In this document: in pieces, positions 1 through 12,328 of the stretch
Layout: each line of letters starts with the position of its first letter
Numbering within the stretch: position 1 is the stretch's first letter
From: Gentiana macrophylla
Lineage: Eukaryota; Streptophyta; Magnoliopsida; Gentianales; Gentianaceae
Reading direction: 5' to 3'
DNA: 64,000 nucleotides
NCBI GenBank assembly: GCA_026214975.1
Contig: JAOBSW010000334.1
Span: 1-64,000 of the forward strand
Made by a program: the position numbers and the translations under genes
Notes under the pieces: model-generated
Told to the model about the DNA's origin: nothing
Databases searched by the model: none
The model's input: only the letters and a program-made list of their open reading frames with translations

Positions 1-1605
1 GGGACATTGATAGTGTGATTAGATCTAAAGACCTTTATTGAATGTTCTTATATCTTATTGAAGATAAGGATATATCTAAATACTATCGAAGTGTAGAGAT
101 ACTTGGACCGTATGCATGGACGTGTATTCACGAGAATGCGTCGCTGGGACCGACTCTTTACATTAAAGGTGTCACACTATGTGGCGGTTGTGTAATTATC
201 CTTCGACCGAGTCTTTGTGGAATCACCAGTGTGGATTGTCGTGCTTTGACACTATTGAAGATTTCCCATGCCACGGGGCGACGTGCGCGGTAGTGATTGG
301 GTGTGATATTGAAGCATCGCGAGTATACATGTTTGGTCATCCGGGAATCAGCGTATCCTATGATTGAGAATGAATATCCGAAATGGTTTTCTTATAGCGA
401 ATGTCTAGCTCTCGTGAATCTTTGTAAAGTGGGGAGTAAATGTGTTATTACGAGAGAGCATGATATCCAGATTATAAGATACGATCGTTAGTGAACTCGA
501 CACTCAAGATAATGATCATCGATGGATATTATTACGAAGGGTAGAATTGTAATTTACACGGTAAATGTTTCACATGAAAGGTAGAGTCATTGCTTTTGAC
601 TCTTCCAATGATTAGGGTCACGATGTGTTGCTGACGCTATCCCGTGATCGTTTGTGTATGAAGGGCATTTTCTTAATTTGCACTTTGTGTCTATGACCAA
701 CATATTCGAAGCCTATCGGGTCACACACATATGAACATCGAGTCGGATTAAAATATGTGGGTATAGTTGATGACCAAATAATGAAAGTTTATCTCAAGAC
801 TATAAAGGTTATAGTGGTAAATTAATATAGTGGTATTTATTTATTAAGAATAAATAGAATACAAGATATTAATTGTACATAACTTATATTAATTAAAGAA
901 TATTCCGGAAGCCAATTTGTTGGTCAAAGTGGGCACATAAGACTAGTGTATAAGATACACTTTGATTGTGCAATTTAATTAATAAAATTACCATAATATT
1001 AATAATATTGGATATTAATTGATTTTGGAAAAATAGATTTATGGTAATAAGATAAATATATTCAATATAAGATATTGACAATATTTAGTCTTTATTTAAT
1101 ATAAGATATTATAATAAAAGAGATAAATCAATCTAAGTGATTTTCTTTATTTTATTGGGAAAATGTTTTCTCTTTCATCTATCTTCTAAGCTTTCCTAAT
1201 CGATTAGGGGCAAAATGTGGCTACCACCCTATATAAGAAAATGTTGGCTAGTACAATTGTATCATCACACCTAATTCTAACTAATAGTTCTTTGAGTAAA
1301 ATAGAGCTTCCAATGTAGAGTTAGAGAGAGAGAGAAAAAGGCCGGTTTAGCACCTGATTTTTCCAATAGCAATCTAAAGAGGATTCCGCGAGGAGTTCGT
1401 GTGGATAATCGAAAGAGGCCGGACGATGGACGGATTGCATGCATGATTACTCTCCATTGACGCTCAAAACGACGATCTTATGTAGATCGCCAAGGTATAT
1501 TCCATCAAACTACTTAACGTGTTTATTGTGTTAAACGAAGACGATCTTGGAAAAGGAAATTAAAATTTTAAATTCCGCTGCGTTAAACTTGTGATTTCCT
1601 AACAC
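1..1605 (+). mobile_element. LTR-like repeat, downstream end (family not recognised)
   Basis: This is non-coding sequence with the layout of an LTR on the plus strand. A TATA box (ctatataaga) lies at about 1229-1238 and a GA-rich leader at about 1321-1340. The end is ttgtgatttcctaaca at 1605, directly followed by copia gag-protease sequence. No primer site follows the end, so it is a 3' LTR or a solo LTR inserted in copia A. The left boundary is unresolved and may lie outside the window. Only short unconvincing reading frames occur before 900 and none matches a family I know. Confidence 0.5.
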
Positions 1606-2475
1606 AGCCTATAGTGCCAAATTAATTGAGTCTGACTAACAGAAGAAGCAGGCACAGAAACAGTAAAGGAATAAGATTCTTTGTCAGCTGTAAGAATATA
1701 TAGACCATTTGAAAGATTAGCTGAACCAATCTTCTTCAAACTCAGCATGTCCTGAATCACACAACAATCCAAGTAAAATTTAACATTGTATGCTCTAGTC
1801 CTAATAAACCTACTGATGGACATGAGATTGAATGTGAAATTAGGCACACAAAGAACATCATCAAGAACCAAATCTTTGTTAACTTGCCCTATGTGAGAGA
1901 TTTTAGCACTGAAACCATTAGGTAGATTAACAAATTGATTGTCAACAATTTTGCAAGAAGTAAATAAGTGACTTATCACACACTACGTGATCACTAGCAC
2001 ATGAATCAACAATCCAACACAACAGCTTGTAGATACTTGAACCATCAGAATGTTGGAAATTGGTAGTCAGTGCAACATAATTGACATTAGCAGATGGTCC
2101 ACACTCTTGCTTGGTTTGCAACAAAATTATGATGTGTTGATACTGTTCCTGGAGTGCAGATACTTTGTTGGAAATACTGGAATCAATAGGTTCCACATAA
2201 TCTTTCTATACCCAAGAATTTGAACCTACACATAATTTGTCGATGATCCGCCTACCGCGCTTTAAAACTGGTGGATAACCATGTTTTTGATAACATCTAT
2301 CAACAACATGACCCATCATACCACGGTGAACACATTGTGGTTTCTTGTTGCCATTGTTAAAATTCTTTCTATAAGCATTCCCTTGATTTGTATCGCTAAT
2401 ACATCTTTGATCCCGATCACTAAAGTACCAAACACAATAAAGGAACGCTCCTTGAATCTCCATCTCAATTAGCAA
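1606..2475 (-). pseudogene. Ty1/copia gag-protease remnant (copia A)
   Basis: Read on the minus strand, the order is a gag zinc knuckle, the protease, then the GAG-pre-integrase start. The knuckle (about 2315-2355) reads CVHRGMMGHVVDRC, so the second Cys of CX2CX4HX4C is Arg. The protease motif (about 1990-2040) reads VDSCASDH, with Gly of the usual DSGA replaced by Cys while the catalytic Asp is kept. A GAG-pre-integrase-like stretch ends in WHYRL at 1606, where the repeat at 1-1605 cuts it off. The frame changes at about 1945 and 2200. Such proteins process gag and build the retrotransposon particle; this copy is dead. Confidence 0.85.
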
Positions 2476-2572
2476 TCGTAAAACAAGAAACTGCAGTAAA
2501 ACAAATCAAAGAGGAAAGATGAATAGAATGATCTCTCAAATAGATCAAGAACGCAGATAAAGCGAGCTAAAT

Positions 2573-2583
2573 GCTCGATACCA
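2573..2583 (-). promoter_or_regulatory. Primer binding site of copia A (initiator tRNA-Met type)
   Basis: The plus strand reads gctcgatacca, close to the complement of the canonical copia primer site TGGTATCAGAGC, with one base missing. It lies between the gag remnant and the LTR piece that starts at 2584, the position expected for a minus-strand element. Confidence 0.7.
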
Positions 2584-2715
2584 TGATGATTTTATTGATT
2601 AACAAGAAGAGAACTAGTACAAAGATGTAAGAACAAACTTCTCATTGATTAGAATGATTTTACAATAGTTTTTCAAGTCGTTGTACTAGTCTTCTTAAAT
2701 AGACTTAGAATGCAA
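2584..2715 (-). repeat. Copia A 5' LTR, part 1
   Basis: AT-rich non-coding sequence beginning with TG directly after the copia A primer site and interrupted at 2715 by Gypsy-1. The remainder of the LTR should be the stretch after 13924. Confidence 0.6.
2711..2715. repeat. Target-site duplication of Gypsy-1 (left)
   Basis: TGCAA directly before the left LTR; the same five bases follow the right LTR at 13920-13924. Confidence 0.9.
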
Positions 2716-4297
2716 TGTTCGGTAAAACGTGTTTTAAATTTATAAACCAAACACCCCAAGTATAAGGATCGTGAGTATAGATGTTTACGGTCGCCCTAAG
2801 GAGTGGAATGTTTATCGGATTCTGTATAAATCTATATCGATTATGTCACAATTATTAACTAAACTAAGGTCGAAACTAACTAAAACCTAAACCTACCAAG
2901 AATTAAAACTAAAACAGAATAAAAACAAGCAGTAAAATAAGAAAACAGAAAGATGGACGAGCCGCTCACTAAAGTGAACGAGCCGCCTGAAACTAAATCT
3001 AATGGACGAAAGGTCGCCATTAGGGACGAGCCGTCCGATTACGAATGTAAAGGAAAAGTGCAGAAAACAAACAGGAAACTAGGGTTTATAAAACTAGAAC
3101 TTACACTAAACTTAATCTAAACGGTTTGATTAAAACAATTAAAGGAAAACACAATGAGGCGATCTGACTCCACTTATCAACCAACAATCCAACTAGACGG
3201 TGATTAAAAAGACATAGTTTTTAGTAGTGATTTATCACTTAATTCAATCAAATATCTTTAATCAAATTCCTAAGGTTCCGTTTATCTTTTTCAAGCAAAC
3301 TAAACATGCAATCAAAACAGATCACGAGATCGCTTCCAAACTCTTACTCAACTAAACATGCCTAATCTCTTATAACATGATTAGATGCATCACTTAAACG
3401 AAAGAGAACTCAAATAAACAGACTTTCGTAAATTTATTCAAGCATAAAGATAGATAAATAGATCGTTTCATAGAATTGATAATTCAACAAAACATGGCAA
3501 TGTAAAACAAATAATAAAAGTGATGAAAACTAGATCTTAAACTCACTAAACATCCAAGATCGAACTCTCTAGTTGGTTTTGTTGTTGACGAAGCTTCTCC
3601 GTCGACTCACCGCAGTTTTAGCCAACAATCATGTTGAAGATGATTGTTGGGTTGGAGAAGTTCATCTCTCAAGCAAAAAAGGCTTCAGGCCGCAGCTTTT
3701 TGGTGTAAAGTTGCGATCTCACCATGTGGTATGAATTAGGGTTAAGAGAGGCCGCCGCTATATATAGAGTTTTGGGTCGGTTATGACTAAGTCGGCAACG
3801 GACGCCGTCTCGAATATTCGACGCCCGGCCCGTAATGCCCGACGCTGAGTAAACGCCGCTCATCCTCCGTCGAACTCTCTCAATGTAAAATACGATTCGA
3901 CGCCGCATGGACGCCGCTTCACTTCGACACTCGCTCAAGATCGCAGACGCCCGCTTGAATCGGGCCGAGGATCGGATCTCTTCATCTTTATCCAATTTCG
4001 CAAGCCAATTCCAACTCTATCTCTTATAATTCGACTTGAGCTTCATTTATCCTCATTATATGCACTAAAATTAACTCCTACATGATAAATAAACAACGCA
4101 AAAATGTAATAAAATCCAAATAATAATAATTCCATTAAATTAAACACTTAAAGTCATCAATTTTGCATACAACCCTCTTAAAATCATCTTTATTAAATAA
4201 TTACACTTAAACCCCTTAATTTTATATAAATTACGCAAATGTGGGGAAAATAATAATGAAATAAACCTTTAATAATCATATAAATATGGCCTTAACA
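2716..4297 (-). repeat. Gypsy-1 3' LTR
   Basis: 1582 bases, TG...CA ends. It matches 12329-13919 over long identical stretches. A TATA box for the minus strand lies at 3758-3768 (gctatatatag). Clusters of GACG/CGTC-type inverted motifs lie at about 2953-3040 (downstream of TATA) and 3795-3965 (upstream). Confidence 0.93.
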
Positions 4298-4315
4298 ACT
4301 CCCCACACTTAACTT
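4298..4315 (-). promoter_or_regulatory. Polypurine tract of Gypsy-1
   Basis: Minus strand AAGTTAAGTGTGGGGAGT abuts the 3' LTR. This is the typical plant gypsy plus-strand primer sequence. Confidence 0.8.
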
Positions 4316-5263
4316 TTTTGTACGCCCTCGGACAAAACAATCAAAACTATAGCTCAACTTTCATGCAATCCACATAGATCTCTAACTCACGTAACAAAAG
4401 ATACAACAACTATAGCAAATGATACCATCACAGTAGATAGATTCGTGTAAGTGTGACAAGCCGTTTCTCAATCTTAACAAGCCTTTCAAAGAAATATCCT
4501 TCAAAAATCCAATGACTATCCTAGTACAATGCAAGAATAGCTCCACTCAAGGCTTCCCACGCACTCAAGAGGATAATCCCTACAAAGATATCATGCGGTT
4601 TATACTCGGGTATAAGATCCATGATAACAAAGACTTAACTTTTATTTTCAATTTCTTCAAAATTTTCAATTGTAACGCATATCGTAATAAGCTCTTACCC
4701 ATCATAGCGTAATAGACATTTCAAGATAATCCCTACCTACTCAAATCATAAGGTAGCTATAAACCGACTATCGTGAGCTATTGGTCATCATAGTGGAATA
4801 GACATACGAGGTATACCCTACCGCACTCAAATCATAAACCAACTTCCGACAAACGATTTATTAACAATTACTTACTCACTTTATTCATTCACTATTCCAA
4901 GTCATAAGTTACATCTCACTTATCACATTCAAACTTTATGATATTCACAAGACACGGCTAACTAAGGTGTTACTATAATCGACCTTCCTAAGATAAATCA
5001 CTAAAACAATGAAAGGATATAGTTCAAAAATCTTGCTTCAAAATCAAAGGCTCTCGTGAACGTGAAAATGAATACTAGCTCCATGAAAGTAAAGACATGC
5101 TATAATTATCTCACTAAGTCACATACTATCATCGTTAGAAAACTACAACTAGCAAGCATTAAAGTTTCAATTATATGCTCGAGACTCACAAAAAAATTTT
5201 AAATTCCGTGGAAATTTAACATTCACTCATATTTCAAAGATATAGCATAAAAACATACCCAAA

Positions 5264-5304
5264 CACCCCCCCACACTTAAATCACATTATGTCCTCAGAA
5301 TGTG
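5264..5304 (-). promoter_or_regulatory. Internal polypurine tract with hairpin (Gypsy-1)
   Basis: On the minus strand a stem CACATT/AATGTG encloses a loop containing GAGGAC, followed by TTTAAGTGTGGGGG. The same arrangement occurs in Gypsy-2, in LARD and near 47.2 kb. A central polypurine tract or an RNA signal are possible roles; both are inference. Confidence 0.5.
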
Positions 5305-5643
5305 CAAATATAAAAGAAAAGAAAACTTAGCTGTTGGTTTCAACGGTGGTTGTCGGACGAAAGTTGGCAGAGGTCGCCGGAGCATGAACGCATCGTGACA
5401 ACTCGAATAGACAACACCGACATAAAAGCTTGTGAACTCGCTCAAAAGTATCCGCCACACTCGACATACCATATAATCTCGGGTACACGGGTATATGAGC
5501 AACACATAACACAAAACACTTACAATGAATGTAGGAGGAATAACCATCAACACACGTAACCAGGCATTACTCCTAAAACTAAAAAGCAAATAACCTAAGA
5601 AAAGTAATCAACCTAAAAGGAAAAGAAAACAAGACACTAAAAC

Positions 5644-5657
5644 TAGGTTGCCTCCTA
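5644..5657 (-). other. Conserved hairpin TAGG-AGGCAA-CCTA (Gypsy-1)
   Basis: Minus strand TAGGAGGCAACCTA lies downstream of integrase. Gypsy-2 has TTGGG-AGGCAA-CCCAA at the same place: same loop, different but still paired stem. Confidence 0.55.
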
Positions 5658-5984
5658 AGAGCGCTCTTTTAATGTCAATAGCTTGACACAAAGTTCAAGA
5701 ATCAACCCGGATCGGGCCACTTTTGTTTAACAGCCGCCACCTCAGTATCAGAATCAGAAGTATTGGGGCGGAAATGATTTTCACCACAACAACAAGTCAA
5801 GTGTGCAATAAGATCATTAAACTTTTCTCTCCAAACTACACTGACTCTCTTCTTCTTGTTCTTGCGGATGATAGGCATAAGTGTGCTAACTCGCTCAGGG
5901 TCTCGTGAGAAGGTTCCTCACGTGTGAGAGGTAGAATGTCATCATCATCCGACTCAAAGAAATAAGATGGAACCTCTTCACAAA

Positions 5985-7210
5985 TCATGACATCTCAGAT
6001 TTCATCTCTTCTTTGGAAATAAAGAGTCTCAGCTTTTCCTTTGGTTGCCCAAAATACTTCTTAAGTCGATGGCCATTCACTTTAAAAGCTTGATTACCAT
6101 ACCTGCTCAAAGTAATTACTCCACTTGGATTAACCTCGAGAATCTCAAAGGGACTGCACCATCTAGACTTGAGTTTACCCGAAACAGTGAAGTCTAGTAT
6201 TATGAGTAAAGCCATTTCACCAACTTTGAATTCGTGGTCTTTGATCTTAGCGTCATGGAGTATCTTAGTTCTCTCCTTGCCGAGTTTAGCATTCTCGTAT
6301 GCTCGAGTTTGAATTGCTGAGCCTGCTCAATCAGAATAACCTTTTCTCCCCACAGAGTTGGCTATCAAAATTTAAGAATTTAATTGCCCGTAAAGCTCTG
6401 TGTTCAAGTTCGACAGCAAATGACATGCTTTGCCATAGACCATTTGGAAGGGTGACGTGCCCATCGGGGTTTTGAATGCAAGACGACAGCCCACAATGCG
6501 CCATCCAACTTAAGACTCCAATTAGATCGGTTATTGTTCACGGTCTTCTAAAATTCTTTTCAAGCTCTCGTTGCTTACCTCAACTTGGCCACTCGGTTTG
6601 AGGATGATATGGTGTACCAATCTTATGTTTGACACCATACTTCTCAAGGATCTTGTCAAGCTGGCGCATTGCAAAAGTGAGTACCTTCATCACTAATGAG
6701 TGCTCTCGACAATCAATCTAGTAAAGATATTCTTTTGCAAGAATTTCTTTACAACCTTGTGATCATTAGTTTGAGTAGCTATGGCCTCACTCCACTTTTG
6801 AAACATAATCCACATGCATTTGAGGATATACTTATTACCATATGAGGATGGAAAGGGTCCCATAAAATCTATGCCCCATACATCAAAACTTCGCATTCAA
6901 GAATGGGCTAAGTGGCATTTCCATCCGACTACTCGCCTTCCTCGCTTCCGGCACCTATCACAACCTTTACAAAAGGCTTCTGATCCTTAAACAGAGTCGG
7001 CCAAGAGAATCCATTTTGAGAATCTTTGCAACCGCTCTTCGTGTTCCATAGTGACTCCGGTAGACCGCTATGGCATTGTTCTAAGATATCCCACCGATCA
7101 TGCTCAGAACACACCGTCCGAAGCAACCCGCCTTTACAGACACTCAACAAATAAGGATCTTCCCATACGAGATATTTAAGATCGTAAAAGAACTTTTTTC
7201 TCTCCGACAC
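5985..7210 (-). pseudogene. Gypsy-1 integrase, broken
   Basis: Integrase joins the element DNA into the chromosome. Minus-strand pieces run from the zinc-binding N-terminus (about 6929-7210; DILEQCHSG) through the catalytic core (about 6540-6896; [13 protein letters not shown] holds the first catalytic Asp). They end at the C-terminal DNA-binding region (5985-6230; KLKSRWCSPFEI and KVNGHRLKKYFGQP). Frames change between these pieces, and the Cys pair expected after about 6960 is altered. The order and wording match Gypsy-2 at 40427-41690. Confidence 0.85.
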
Positions 7211-7249
7211 GTCATATCCTCTAAATGACCACTCGCTAAATAGTTGACG

Positions 7250-8640
7250 TAGTCAAGATACCACGGCCTAACCGCTTCAAGCTTCATCAATTGCTCACCG
7301 GAAAATCAATGCCTATATCATTATGATTTTCTCGCACCTCATTTACTAAGCGAGATAAATGATCACCACAATATTCTCACTACCTTTCTTATCTTTAATC
7401 ACAAGGTCAAACTCTTGTAGAATTAAAATCCATCTAAGTAACCTTGGTTTGGCATCCGCTTTATCCATAAGGTAGCGTGAAAGTCGCATGATCGGTCCAT
7501 ACAATCACTGAGACCCTGTAAGATAACTCTAAACTTGTCAATGGCAAAAACAACAACTAAGAATTCCTTCTCGCTTGTGGTATAATTGCATTGAGCCGGG
7601 TTCAAGGTGCGGCTCGCATAATAAATGGGCTCGAACCTTTATCAACTCTTTGACCTAAATCGCTCGCGCCACGGCGTAATTAGAGGCATCGACATCAACT
7701 CGAAGGCTTGGTCCAACGGTGTAACTAAAATAGGGCACCGATAAGCTTATCTTTCAAACAATTGAAAGCTTCCTTGCACTTCAGATCGAACAAGAAATCG
7801 ACATCTTCTTTCAAGAGATTTGATAAAGGCTTGGCAATCGTAGAAAAGTCTCTAATGAAACGCCGGCAGAGGCCAACATGTCCTAGAAAACCTCGCACCT
7901 CTTTCACCGCTTTTGGGTACGCCATCTTTCAATGGCTTCAACCTTAGGCTTATCAACTTGAATACAAAGATTGGACACCTTGTGTCCCAAAACTATTCCT
8001 TCATCAACTAGAAAATGGCATTTTTCCCGCTTAGCACCGTGATTCTTCTCAACGCAACGCTGGAGTACCATATCTAGATTCCTTAAGATTTCATCAAAGC
8101 TATCGCCGTAGATCGAGAAGTCATCCATGAAGACCTCCATGCATTGCTCCACAAGTCCATCAAAATGGCCAACATACACCGTTGAAAAGTCGCGGTGCAT
8201 TGCATAGACCGAATGGCATTCTACTTAAAAGCAAAAGTACTGATGGACACGTAAACGTGGTCTTCTTGGTCATTGGTGTCGATGGCTATCCTGAAGTAAC
8301 CAGAGTATCCATCGAAAACAATAATACTTGTGACCACTCGCCTTTCAATTAGTTGGTCAATGAAGGTAAGGGAAGTGATCTTTTGCGTTGACTTCATTCG
8401 GCCACGATAGTCGATATGCACTCAGAGTCGCCACGCAGACGTAGGCAACTTCCTCCTTTTTTCATTCTTTTCAACCGTAATACCGCCCTTCTTGGCACCA
8501 CTTGAGTAGGGTCGACCCACTCGCCATCGGGCGATTGCGTAGATGATTCCCATGTCGAGCCACTTTATAACCTCCTTCTTGACAACCTCTTGCATATGCG
8601 ATTCAACCTTCACGAGGTTGTCGTACCTTTTAGCTCCTTC
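7250..8640 (-). pseudogene. Gypsy-1 reverse transcriptase and RNase H, broken
   Basis: Reverse transcriptase copies the element RNA into DNA and RNase H removes the template. On the minus strand: EVVKKEVIKWLDMGIIYAIA (about 8540-8600), a degraded substrate-binding block with FDGYSGYFRIAID (about 8290-8330), and the catalytic motif VFMDDFSIYG near 8110-8140 with both Asp retained. RNase H follows (7420-7930), with VRGFLGHVGLCRRFIRDFS near 7850-7910 and YTTSEKEFLVVVFAIDKFR near 7530-7590. Frames shift several times. The region matches the intact-looking RT of Gypsy-2 closely. Confidence 0.9.
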
Positions 8641-10187
8641 CTCCGCTCGATTTTATGCATGCATATGTCCTGGCCGATCCTCGGATATCACCCACTTGCC
8701 AACCGAACGCGAGGATGTTTTTCTTAAGCACTTCTATCACCGTGCTTCTTGCTCTGGTCGAGTTTCAAGAAATGATCAAAGGCAATTTATCTCCATCCTT
8801 AAGAAAGATATACTTAAGGTGTTTTGGAAGCGGTTTAAGCTCTAAGTCAAGAGGTGGTTGCTCAATGCTAGACTTTAATGGGCCACCTTTTCTTTGTGAG
8901 CTTGGAGTGGTTGACTAAAGAATAACTCATCTTCCCGAGGCTCAACCCCTGCAAAGGTATTGGATCAAATCGCCCATCGGAATCCTCCGATCAACACTTG
9001 CTTCCTTTTTCTTGTGATCGATCATTTTTCTTAACTCTTCATCTTTAAGCTCTTTCGCCAACTCCTCCCAATCATCTACTTCCCAATGAGTAGCTTTCCA
9101 AAACTCTACCTCGCCCCAACTACCCATCGAGCTTCTTCTTCACCAGGGATGAAGTCTTCCGACTCGCTTCTTGAAATGATCGCTTGTTGTCGGGCATCTC
9201 CATGCTTCTAACTCAATAACAAGCCAAGTGTGAGCGAGTGAAGATGACTCGCCAATGCCTACGGCTTGAAATGAATTAGAAGGTGGTCCGCAATCACCGG
9301 ATCCTCAATGTCCATGACTTCAAAAATACCTATCTCTCGTCAACTCCTCTCGCTTCTTCAAAGTAGGCATCTTTTTCGCCCTCATGTATAGCTTCGACAA
9401 ACGATATTTCATCAATTACGGCTCTTTCAGATGTGTCCTCGTGTGAAGGTGACAGAGATGTCACCGACTCTAAGAGTAATCGCCCTTTGCGTAAGTCGAC
9501 GAGAGCGCTAAGTGTCTAAAAAGGTTCGGCCTAGAATTAGAGGCATCTCCTTATCGTGGATAGTCTAGAATAACCCAATCGGTAGGGAAGACTAAATGTT
9601 CAACTTGAAGGAGCACATTAGTTACACAACCGGCCGCAACCGCTAGATTTATCTACCATCTCAAGAGAAATCGGGCGCTCTCGCATCCTTTTATCTAACC
9701 CGAGCTTTTGCATACGCTTAATGGCATCACATTAATAGAGGCCCCGAGTCGCATAATACATTTTCGAACAAATGGCCTTCGATCTCACAGAGATTGAAGT
9801 TCGCCAGGTCACCTCGCTTAATAAATGACTTTCTGTGAAACCATCGCGCAATCTTCACAGAGCACTTCTTCACCATCCCCTCAAGCTTTCTTACTCCCAC
9901 AAAATTCTTTAAGATACTTAGAGCATTTAGGCATTTGGCTTAATACCTCGCTAAGGGCATACTAACTTGAGTGTCTCTAAGCATCCTCCTCACTCCAAAG
10001 ATACCGCTTGTCATTAATGAGGGCTTTCTCCTTCCTTTTGGTGGATAAGGAAGGGCTTTAGCATTCCCAAAGAGCTTGATTCTTGATCGCCTCATCCTCC
10101 TTATCCTTCCATCGCATTTAACTTTTCTTCCTTTTTCTTAGCCAGGATACAAATTTTCGACTTTCCTTCCTTTCCTTATCATCGTAA
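8641..10187 (-). pseudogene. Gypsy-1 protease and linker region, broken
   Basis: The aspartic protease core LGASINVMPLSV is readable on the minus strand at about 9710-9755. The triplet before Leu, expected to be the catalytic Asp, is altered here to a sequence that reads Arg in this frame. The stretch 8641-9640 is acidic linker sequence corresponding to Gypsy-2 38380-38980. No open frame longer than about 90 codons survives. Confidence 0.7.
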
Positions 10188-11804
10188 TTATTTTCGCCCT
10201 CCAAGAATTGTCACTAAGCTCCTCATCGCTGCTTTCTTCGGCATGTGGTTTCGATTTCCTCCCGAACTCATGGCGCCGTGAGGGCTACTCGCTTCCGACA
10301 TCTTGCCGGGTCCAAATTGCTTACCACTTCTCAACGTTACTTCATTCAACTCTCTTCTTCCCGTCCATACTCCCATTGTGGTGTAATGGCAAGGCAAACA
10401 TTCACATCACTTTTGGGTTTCTCTCGGTATAACTCGGAAGTTTACCGTGAGGTCTCGCTTGCTTGTCGGTTCCGCCATCCGACCAACTTGTCTCTCAATA
10501 GCTTTAACGCTAGTAGACAGAGTCTTCACCATGTCTACAAATTTCATCAAATTTGTGTTGAGGGACACATGAGGTGGTATGATTTTGAGTTTGGTTCCAT
10601 CCTCCTTGAGGCCTTTGGGAGTTAGGAGTCGCCCTTTGATAGTTTGAGTTGAAAGAATTCGAATTGGAAGGGCCAGGTGGTAACTTGGCTTGATTGAAGT
10701 TTTGTCGTTGAAATCTCGAGTAGTTCGGCTTTGATTGAAGTTTCGGAAGGGTTGGTTTGATTATCCATTAAATTTACTTCTTCCGTCATCTCCGCTCCTA
10801 CCGCATTCCTGCATCGTAAGGTTGCGCTTGAAGATTGGCCACCGCTTGCTTATAAATTCCATCCGAGCAACCAACACTTTGTATCGATCGATCGGCAAGA
10901 TTCTTCTTTCTTAACAACATTGGTCTTCGGGAGTCGACCACATATTGTTCTTGGTGATGGTCTCACCACTCAGAAAGCGGCCTCATCACCTCCCCTAAGA
11001 AGGATCCATGAGTGTGGAGTCAAGATAGTCTCTATTAGGTTGAGACACACTCTATAAAACAGTTCCAAAGAACTCATGTCTCGCCATATCCGTGATTGGG
11101 GCATTTCTCATCAAAAGATTCAATCTCTCCCAAGCCTTGCCAACAGCCTCATCCTCCAATCCGCCAAATGTAGCTATTTCCCGCTTCATCTCCATAATCT
11201 TGCCTCGGTGAAACCCACTTGAGAGCGAAAGGCTCTTTTGACATCATTCCATGTATGGAGAGAATGATGTGCCAACGATTTAAACCACCGACTTGCTTCA
11301 CCTTTCAAAGCAAAAGGAAATAGCTTTAACTTGACTATCTCGTAATCAACACCAGATAATGGCCTCGCTTTCATGATTTGTATTTAATGTGGACAAGAAG
11401 TCGTATGGGTCTTCTCGAAAAGGCCATGGAAAGAGCTATTTTGGACTAAAGTGCAACTACTCCATTTTTAAGGTCGAAATTTACTCCCCCATATCGTGGA
11501 CGAACAGTCTATGTCCTCGAGAAAATCTTGATTAAGATATGAGTGTAGGGGTCCCGGTTCAACTGATTAAGCCGGTTTTGGCGGAATTGTTGAAGTTGTT
11601 GATTTATGCCACTTGTCGATTCTGCTTTGTTGTCGCAGAGCTTGCATCTCTTTGAAGGATTAAATTTAATTGAGCTTGGGGATCAGATTTGGAATTGGTG
11701 GATCTTGATCCGCCATTTTGTCCAAATCGAGAAAAGCCTCCTTCTAAGAATAGATCGCTCGTGCTCGGATCGAAGATTAAGTCCTTCTCTACTTTCGCTT
11801 GCAT
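10188..11804 (-). pseudogene. Gypsy-1 gag, broken
   Basis: Gag forms the particle. The capsid core is readable at 11186-11374 on the minus strand (VKLKLFPFALKGEASRW, a Retrotrans_gag signature). The N-terminal part lies at 11604-11804. At the gag-protease boundary ELNEVTLRSGKQF is visible (about 10280-10360), a wording typical of Athila and related plant elements. Several frame changes separate the pieces. Confidence 0.85.
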
Positions 11805-12308
11805 AAACCGTAAGAAAGGAAAAGGAAGAAATCAACCTTAGGTTGATTAGAACGAAGTTTAGAGAAGATTGAGGATTTAGAAGTGAACGCTGTTTTGAGC
11901 AATCGAATCAGCGCTCGTAAGACAGACAAAGCGTACGGGCTCGGTGTGGGTGAACGCCGCTCGTAAGGCTTTAGTATTTTTTTTTTTTTTTATTTTAGAA
12001 AATATATAGAAACCAAATCGGAAAAGAAACCTACCTAATAAAAGTTTAAAAACAAGAAAACACTAAGACGGTAAAAAACGTGTTGAAACCTTCTAGGCCA
12101 AAATGGAGGGGAAAACAGTGGAAACGCGATTGAACGGCCCACGGCGGTTCACCACGTCGCCGGCGCCGGAACGAAGCTTTCGAATTGGGGTCCTGCGCTC
12201 CAAACGGACACTCGAGCCGAAAGTTATGGTCAAATATACTACGCGTGCCCTAACGACCCTTTGACACGTAAAATTGTCCTAAATAGAATCCGACAACCGT
12301 TACCGACT
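11805..12308 (-). other. Gypsy-1 5' leader
   Basis: Non-coding leader between primer site and gag. It contains a run of about 18 T with adjoining AT sequence near 11968-11993 and GC-rich repeats of the element's GCGCTCGTAAG-type motif near 11905-11965. Confidence 0.6.
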
Positions 12309-12323
12309 CCCGCAACGGCGCCA
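12309..12323 (-). promoter_or_regulatory. Primer binding site of Gypsy-1 (tRNA-Asp type)
   Basis: Plus strand cccgcaacggcgcca; the minus strand TGGCGCCGTTGCGGG matches the Athila primer site TGGCGCCGTTGCCGGG with one base missing. It lies 5 bases inside the 5' LTR. Confidence 0.85.
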
Positions 12324-12328
12324 AAACT

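Larger units (their letters stand above)
4316..5984 (-). other. Gypsy-1 3' non-coding region
   Basis: About 1.7 kb between integrase and the terminal polypurine tract with no convincing gene. It contains two hairpins shared with other elements here (5283-5304 and 5644-5657) and a second, internal polypurine-like tract (minus strand TAAGTGTGGGGGGGGT, about 5264-5279). No envelope-like reading frame is visible. Confidence 0.65.

Noticed and set aside
42..491. Several frames of 60-84 codons at the left edge
   Set aside because: Overlapping on both strands, no recognised motif, and they sit in LTR-like sequence.
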